Source of the DNA: JAFDZW01 sp964404255
Lineage (GTDB): Bacteria > Bacteroidota > Ignavibacteria > Palsa-1295
Direction: 5' to 3'
DNA length: 64,000 nucleotides
NCBI GenBank assembly: GCA_964404255.1
Contig: CAYOJJ010000015.1
Span: 16,071-80,070, forward strand
Shown here: one piece after another, positions 60,916-64,000 of the stretch
Position numbering within the stretch: the first letter of the stretch is position 1
Layout of the letters: each line of letters begins with the position of its first letter
Notes under the pieces: generated by a model
The model's database searches: none
Told to the model about the DNA's origin: nothing
The model's input: only the letters and a program-made list of their open reading frames with translations
Made by a program: the position numbers and the translations under genes

Positions 60916-61280
60916 AAAAGAAATCGCTTAGTAATTATCGCGACCTTAAGGCATGGCAGGTATCTATGGATCTTGTCGATGCCGTCTATGACCTTACTTC
61001 TGAAATCCCCAATCGCGAAAAATTTAATATTATAAGCCAGGTGGAACGGGCTGCCGTTTCGATTCCTTGTAATATAGCCGAAGGATATGGAAGAATCCAT
61101 CGCGGTGATTATGTGCATCACCTTTCAATAGCACAAGGTTCGCTTCGTGAAGTAGAAACGCTTCTGATCATTTGCGTCAGAAGAAAATACCTTTCCAGAG
61201 AAAAAATTAAAACAGCCTGGAAATTATCCGAATCGACCGGGAAATTACTTACAAAGCTTTTACAGTCATTGCGGGATTAA
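60912..61280 (+). CDS. Four-helix-bundle protein (S23 / bAvd-like)
   Basis: 122 residues from the ATG at 60912; in-frame upstream codons through the G-rich array only add a repetitive G-V-W-G-M stretch and are likely spurious. The core Y-R-D-L-K-A-W-Q-V-S-M-D-L near the start, Q-V-E-R-A-A-V-S-I-P-C-N-I-A-E-G-Y-G-R near 43-61 and G-S-L-R-E-V-E-T-L near 76 are signatures of the 23S rRNA intervening-sequence protein family (four helix bundle). Relatives include DGR accessory Avd and proteins encoded in 23S rRNA insertions. No rRNA or DGR reverse transcriptase is here. The gene lies inside the inverted-array element and is coupled to gltX. Confidence 0.9.
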   Translation: MEKKSLSNYRDLKAWQVSMDLVDAVYDLTSEIPNREKFNIISQVERAAVSIPCNIAEGYGRIHRGDYVHHLSIAQGSLREVETLLIICVRRKYLSREKIKTAWKLSESTGKLLTKLLQSLRD

Positions 61281-61281
61281 T

Positions 61282-62763
61282 ATGAGTTCAGACCCCATAC
61301 CCCATACCCCATACCCCATACCCCGACCCGTCAGGGTCCGTTTCGCGCCTTCCCCAACCGGCTACGTCCACGTAGGCTCGTTGCGCACGGCGCTCTACAA
61401 CTACCTCTTCGCGCGGCATCATGGCGGCGTGAATGTGCTTCGCGTGGAAGATACCGATCAGACGCGCTATGTCGAAGGGGCGGTCGAGAATTTACTTCGT
61501 ACTATGGAGTGGGCCGGGATCACCTTCGATGAAGGCCCGACGCAGGGTGGCGACTATGGCTCTTATACCCAGTCCGAGCGTACAGATATCTATCGCAAGC
61601 ATGCCGATGAGCTTGTTGCTAACGGCAAGGCCTACTATTGTTTTTGCTCTTCGGAGCGGCTCGATGAAGTTCGTAAGAAGATGCAGGCCGCTGGTCAGCC
61701 GCCGATGTACGATCGCCATTGCCGCAATCTTTCGGCCGATGAAGTAAAAGCAAAAATGGATGCGGGCGAGAAGCACGTCGTTCGCTTGCGCGTGCCGCTT
61801 GGCGAGACGATCACCTTTAATGACATCGTTCGCGGCGAGGTAAGTTTTGAGTCGAAGACTATCGACGATCAGGTGTTGCTCAAATCCGATGGCTTCCCTA
61901 CTTATCATCTGGCAAATGTTGTCGATGATAAGCTCATGAAGATCAGCCATGTTATTCGCGGCGAGGAATGGCTTTCTTCTACGCCGAAGCATGTCTTATT
62001 ATACCGAGCTTTCGGTTGGGAAAATAACATGCCGCAATTTGCGCACTTGCCACTCTTGCTAAACCCCGATCGCAGTAAGCTCTCCAAACGTCAGGGGGAC
62101 GTTGCCGTCGAGGATTTTAAACAGCAGGGATATTTACCGGAGACTCTGGTAAACTTTGTTGCGCTGCTCGGCTGGAACCCCTCCGATACGCAGGAGATCT
62201 ATACGATCGATGAACTGATCGCTTCGTTCGATCTGGCGAAAGTAAATAAAGCCGGAGCAGTCTTTGGTCGCGAGAAGCTCGATTGGATGAATGCGGAATA
62301 TATCCGCAAGAAATCCGTCGATGAGTTATTCCCGCAGGTAAAGGCGCTGGCCGAGGCGAAAGCTATTTCTGCTACCGACGAGTACTTAAAGAAAGTGATC
62401 GGCCTGATGCAGGAGCGTGTCAGAACCATGAATGACTTTGTCGATTTCTCGATCTATTTCTATAAAGCTCCGACGGAGTTCGACGAGAAATCTAAGGCAA
62501 AGAACTGGAATGACGATGCCAAGGCTCGCCTGAGTGATCTGCTGCCGCAGTTGGAGGCTCTCTCAGAGTGGTCGCATACGACAATCGAGCAGGTTGTCCG
62601 CAGCTATGCCGAAGCAAAAGGCATTTCTGCCGGGAAGCTCATCCATCCGTTGAGACTTTCGGTAAGCGGCGTCGGTATGGGCCCAAGTCTCTTTGAAATG
62701 CTCGAAACCATCGGTCAGCAGGAAGTGACGATGCGCATCGCGTACGCACTCAAGCATTTATAA
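61282..62763 (+). CDS. gltX: Glutamyl-tRNA synthetase with repeat-encoded N-terminal extension
   Basis: 493 residues. Class I synthetase charging tRNA-Glu: the HIGH motif is in F-A-P-S-P-T-G-Y-V-H-V-G-S (21-33), and KMSKS is K-L-S-K-R-Q-G near 254. The usual start lies just before R-V-R-F-A-P-S-P-T-G, but no ATG, GTG or TTG exists between the repeat and that motif. The only start is the ATG at 61282, inside the element, so the first 15 residues (S-S-D-P-I-P-H-T-P-Y-P-I-P-R-P) come from the element. The ATG follows the four-helix gene's stop by one base, so the two are coupled. Lies downstream of two tRNA genes and ends at a terminator. Confidence 0.95.
   Translation: MSSDPIPHTPYPIPRPVRVRFAPSPTGYVHVGSLRTALYNYLFARHHGGVNVLRVEDTDQTRYVEGAVENLLRTMEWAGITFDEGPTQGGDYGSYTQSERTDIYRKHADELVANGKAYYCFCSSERLDEVRKKMQAAGQPPMYDRHCRNLSADEVKAKMDAGEKHVVRLRVPLGETITFNDIVRGEVSFESKTIDDQVLLKSDGFPTYHLANVVDDKLMKISHVIRGEEWLSSTPKHVLLYRAFGWENNMPQFAHLPLLLNPDRSKLSKRQGDVAVEDFKQQGYLPETLVNFVALLGWNPSDTQEIYTIDELIASFDLAKVNKAGAVFGREKLDWMNAEYIRKKSVDELFPQVKALAEAKAISATDEYLKKVIGLMQERVRTMNDFVDFSIYFYKAPTEFDEKSKAKNWNDDAKARLSDLLPQLEALSEWSHTTIEQVVRSYAEAKGISAGKLIHPLRLSVSGVGMGPSLFEMLETIGQQEVTMRIAYALKHL
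61293..61324 (-). repeat. Right array (CCCCATA), inverted copy of the left array
   Basis: Four perfect CCCCATA units plus CCCC, the reverse complement of GGGGTAT. It lies inside the gltX reading frame and encodes I-P-H-T-P-Y-P-I-P. Confidence 0.95.
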
Positions 62764-62779
62764 TTAAGGGGATGTAACG

Positions 62780-62818
62780 AAACTCTGGCTGTGGAGTTAT
62801 TCCGCCGCCAGAGTTTTT
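62780..62818 (+). terminator. Intrinsic terminator of gltX
   Basis: Ten-base-pair outer stem (62780-62789 with 62807-62816) with an inner five-pair stem and a T-run tail; 17 bases after the stop. Confidence 0.9.
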
Positions 62819-62833
62819 CATTTTAAAGCGCCA

Positions 62834-63823
62834 ATGAGTACTTTCCCGGTTTCGAGTTCAAAGCTGGCGAGTGCGCCGCTTGCCGTGTTTGTGCGCCAGA
62901 TCTATGGGTTATCTGTAAATACCGGTTGCAGCCTGCTTCGCGGTGGGCTTAACGACAGCTATCTTATTACCGATGGTAATGAAAGATACGTCTTCAGAGT
63001 CTATGCCCTCGATTGGCGCAGCAAAACCTATATTTCAGAAGAGATCAAGCTATTACTCTTTCTTCGCGAACACGGCCTATCGGTCTCCTACCCTATTGCC
63101 GATAACACCGGTAAGTATATTCAACACCTTCCTGCACCCGAAGGCAATAGATACGGTGTGCTCTTTTCCTATGCAAAGGGAGAGAAGCTTCAGAATTTCC
63201 CACCGGCAGCACATGAAGCGATCGGCGAGTTTATGGCGCGCTTTCATTCGCTTACCATAAATAAGCACATCGAGCGCACTACCTACAATATCGATACCCT
63301 GCTCACCAAACCGCAGGAATATCTTAGCCGGTTTTTACCGGCGAACACAGAAGAGTGGCAGTACATGGATGCACTTCGCCGCTATTTAATAAGCGAGTTT
63401 TCCGGTGAACGAATGAGTGCGCTTCGCTATGGCATCGTACATCTGGATATCTGGTTCGATAATGTAAATATCGACTCCGATAACACGATCACCGTTTTCG
63501 ATTTCGATTTCTGCGGCAATGGCTGGCTTTCGCTCGACATCGGCTATTACATCATGCAGCTCTACCACACCGAGCGCGAAGAAGCACTCTGCCAGGAAAA
63601 GCTCGAAAGTTTTTTGCGAGGTTACGAACGAATCACCCCGATACCCGAAGAAGAAAAAGCACTATTACCGCAGTTAGGCGTTGCCCTGAATTATTTTTAC
63701 ATTGGCACGCAATGCGAGAGATTTGAAAATTGGTCGAACGGCTTTGTCAGCGAAATGTATTTGAAGCGCTATATCGTGGGGATAATAAAGCGGTATGCGG
63801 ATCTAAGAGGAATCTTGGTCTGA
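62834..63823 (+). CDS. Aminoglycoside phosphotransferase-fold kinase (APH/homoserine kinase-like)
   Basis: 329 residues of the APH protein-kinase-like fold. The nucleotide-binding N-lobe begins with L-R-G-G-L-N-D-S-Y-L-I-T-D; the Brenner motif is H-L-D-I-W-F-D-N near residue 203, and the DFG equivalent is F-D-F-D-F-C-G near 218. Substrates of such homologues range from homoserine and choline to fructosamines; the sequence does not settle which. It follows the gltX terminator and therefore has its own promoter, which I cannot identify. Not evidence of antibiotic resistance by itself. Confidence 0.85.
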   Translation: MSTFPVSSSKLASAPLAVFVRQIYGLSVNTGCSLLRGGLNDSYLITDGNERYVFRVYALDWRSKTYISEEIKLLLFLREHGLSVSYPIADNTGKYIQHLPAPEGNRYGVLFSYAKGEKLQNFPPAAHEAIGEFMARFHSLTINKHIERTTYNIDTLLTKPQEYLSRFLPANTEEWQYMDALRRYLISEFSGERMSALRYGIVHLDIWFDNVNIDSDNTITVFDFDFCGNGWLSLDIGYYIMQLYHTEREEALCQEKLESFLRGYERITPIPEEEKALLPQLGVALNYFYIGTQCERFENWSNGFVSEMYLKRYIVGIIKRYADLRGILV

Positions 63824-63828
63824 ACCGT

Positions 63829-63888
63829 CCCGCCACAGCGGATTTCCAAGATTAATGGCCCACCACGGCGGGTTTACAAGATTTTTGG
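63829..63888 (+). repeat. Two tandem copies of a 30-base degenerate unit
   Basis: 63829-63858 and 63859-63888 share C-C-C-[GA]-C-C-A-C-[AG]-G-C-G-G and then T-T-T...CAAGATT...TGG, about five of six bases identical. Directly after the phosphotransferase stop. Confidence 0.55.
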
Positions 63889-63911
63889 GATTAGCTGGGA
63901 TTATATTTAAT

Positions 63912-64000
63912 TGTCATTGCGAGCGAAGCGTGGCAATCCAAGGTCTTTCACTATATATCCGTAAGGTCCTGGATCGCCACGTCGCCTTCGGCTCCTCGCA
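63912..64000. repeat. Interspersed palindromic repeat, cut by the window edge
   Basis: Opens with TGTCATTGCGAGCGAAGCG and closes at the right edge with a nearly complementary arm containing CTTCGGCTCCTCGCA. The inverted arms and the spelling match the genome-wide palindromic repeats found in many bacteria. The last bases lie beyond the window. Confidence 0.6.

Larger units (their letters stand above)
60851..61324 (+). mobile_element. Putative element: inverted G-rich arrays bracketing a four-helix-bundle gene
   Basis: About 474 bases: GGGGTAT array, four-helix gene, then ATACCCC array, so the ends are inverted copies of one heptanucleotide. It lies exactly between the tRNA terminator and gltX, and adds codons to gltX. 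No transposase or reverse transcriptase is inside. Mobility is inferred from the inverted ends and the disruption of gltX, not shown. Confidence 0.5.

Noticed and set aside
60708..61121. Minus-strand ORF across tRNA-His, the array and the four-helix gene
   Set aside because: It is antisense to three features and shows only repeat-encoded residues such as P-H-T-P-Y-P.
60912..61280. Diversity-generating retroelement accessory gene (avd)
   Set aside because: No reverse transcriptase, template repeat or variable repeat is visible nearby.
60851..61324. CRISPR array
   Set aside because: Seven-base units without spacers, and no cas genes; the arrays are inverted, not direct.
62834..63823. Aminoglycoside resistance gene
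   Set aside because: The APH fold is shared with many metabolic kinases; no resistance-specific feature or mobile context for it is seen.

Overview
The window looks like a chromosomal segment from the Bacteroidota/Chlorobiota (FCB) side of bacteria, most plausibly an Ignavibacteria/Kapabacteria-type lineage. Four things support this. Seven proteins end in type IX secretion (T9SS) C-terminal sorting domains with the usual YPNP/LPNP entry motif. Many promoters carry the Bacteroidota -7 element TAnnTTTG. Shine-Dalgarno sequences are mostly absent. The families present (WG repeats, DUF1800/DUF1501 pairs, DUF2911, DUF4270-like lipoproteins, Nramp-like transporter) are typical of the group. The phylum is an inference; there is no rRNA here to confirm it.

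Layout. 1-1775 holds the 5' part of a secreted beta-propeller-repeat protein that runs off the left edge. 1986-10147 is mostly accessory metabolism: YceI, an Nramp-like transporter, an operon of polysaccharide deacetylase, an alpha/beta-hydrolase/beta-lactamase fusion and a lipoprotein, an AraC regulator, and small enzymes. ahcY follows. 11721-16409 is a surface-protein block: a Ycf48/BNR-type T9SS protein and a tandem pair of paralogous T9SS proteins, each preceded by a decayed acetyltransferase 3' end and followed by the same hairpin, so the whole unit was duplicated. 16812-23303 has an ECF sigma factor overlapping a membrane/barrel protein gene, two tandem WG-repeat proteins and a lipoprotein. 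23305-35934 carries dienelactone hydrolase, an EF-G paralogue, an RhlE-type helicase with a hairpin leader, TPR and membrane proteins, an RqcH-like protein, a probable 23-residue membrane protein with its own promoter and terminator, an XRE regulator and paired lipoproteins. 36369-44055 has a 1246-residue T9SS protein, a Spy-like T9SS protein, PBP4 and HppD.

44131-53639 is a long co-directional run: hydrolase, sialidase-like T9SS protein, DUF4270-like lipoprotein, outer-membrane protein, rpiB, HEAT-like protein, glyA, tatC and a polyprenyl diphosphate synthase. It meets a lone ABC sugar permease and a Tat-exported DUF1800/DUF1501 pair (the latter also T9SS-tagged). The right end has DUF2911-TPR, a lipoprotein, MarR, tRNA-Arg and tRNA-His, gltX and a kinase-like phosphotransferase.

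The most unusual structure is at 60851-61324. A four-helix-bundle (S23/bAvd-like) gene is bracketed by G-rich heptanucleotide arrays in inverted orientation (GGGGTAT on the left, ATACCCC on the right). It sits between the tRNA terminator and gltX, and the only usable gltX start codon lies inside it, so gltX appears to have been captured translationally by the element.
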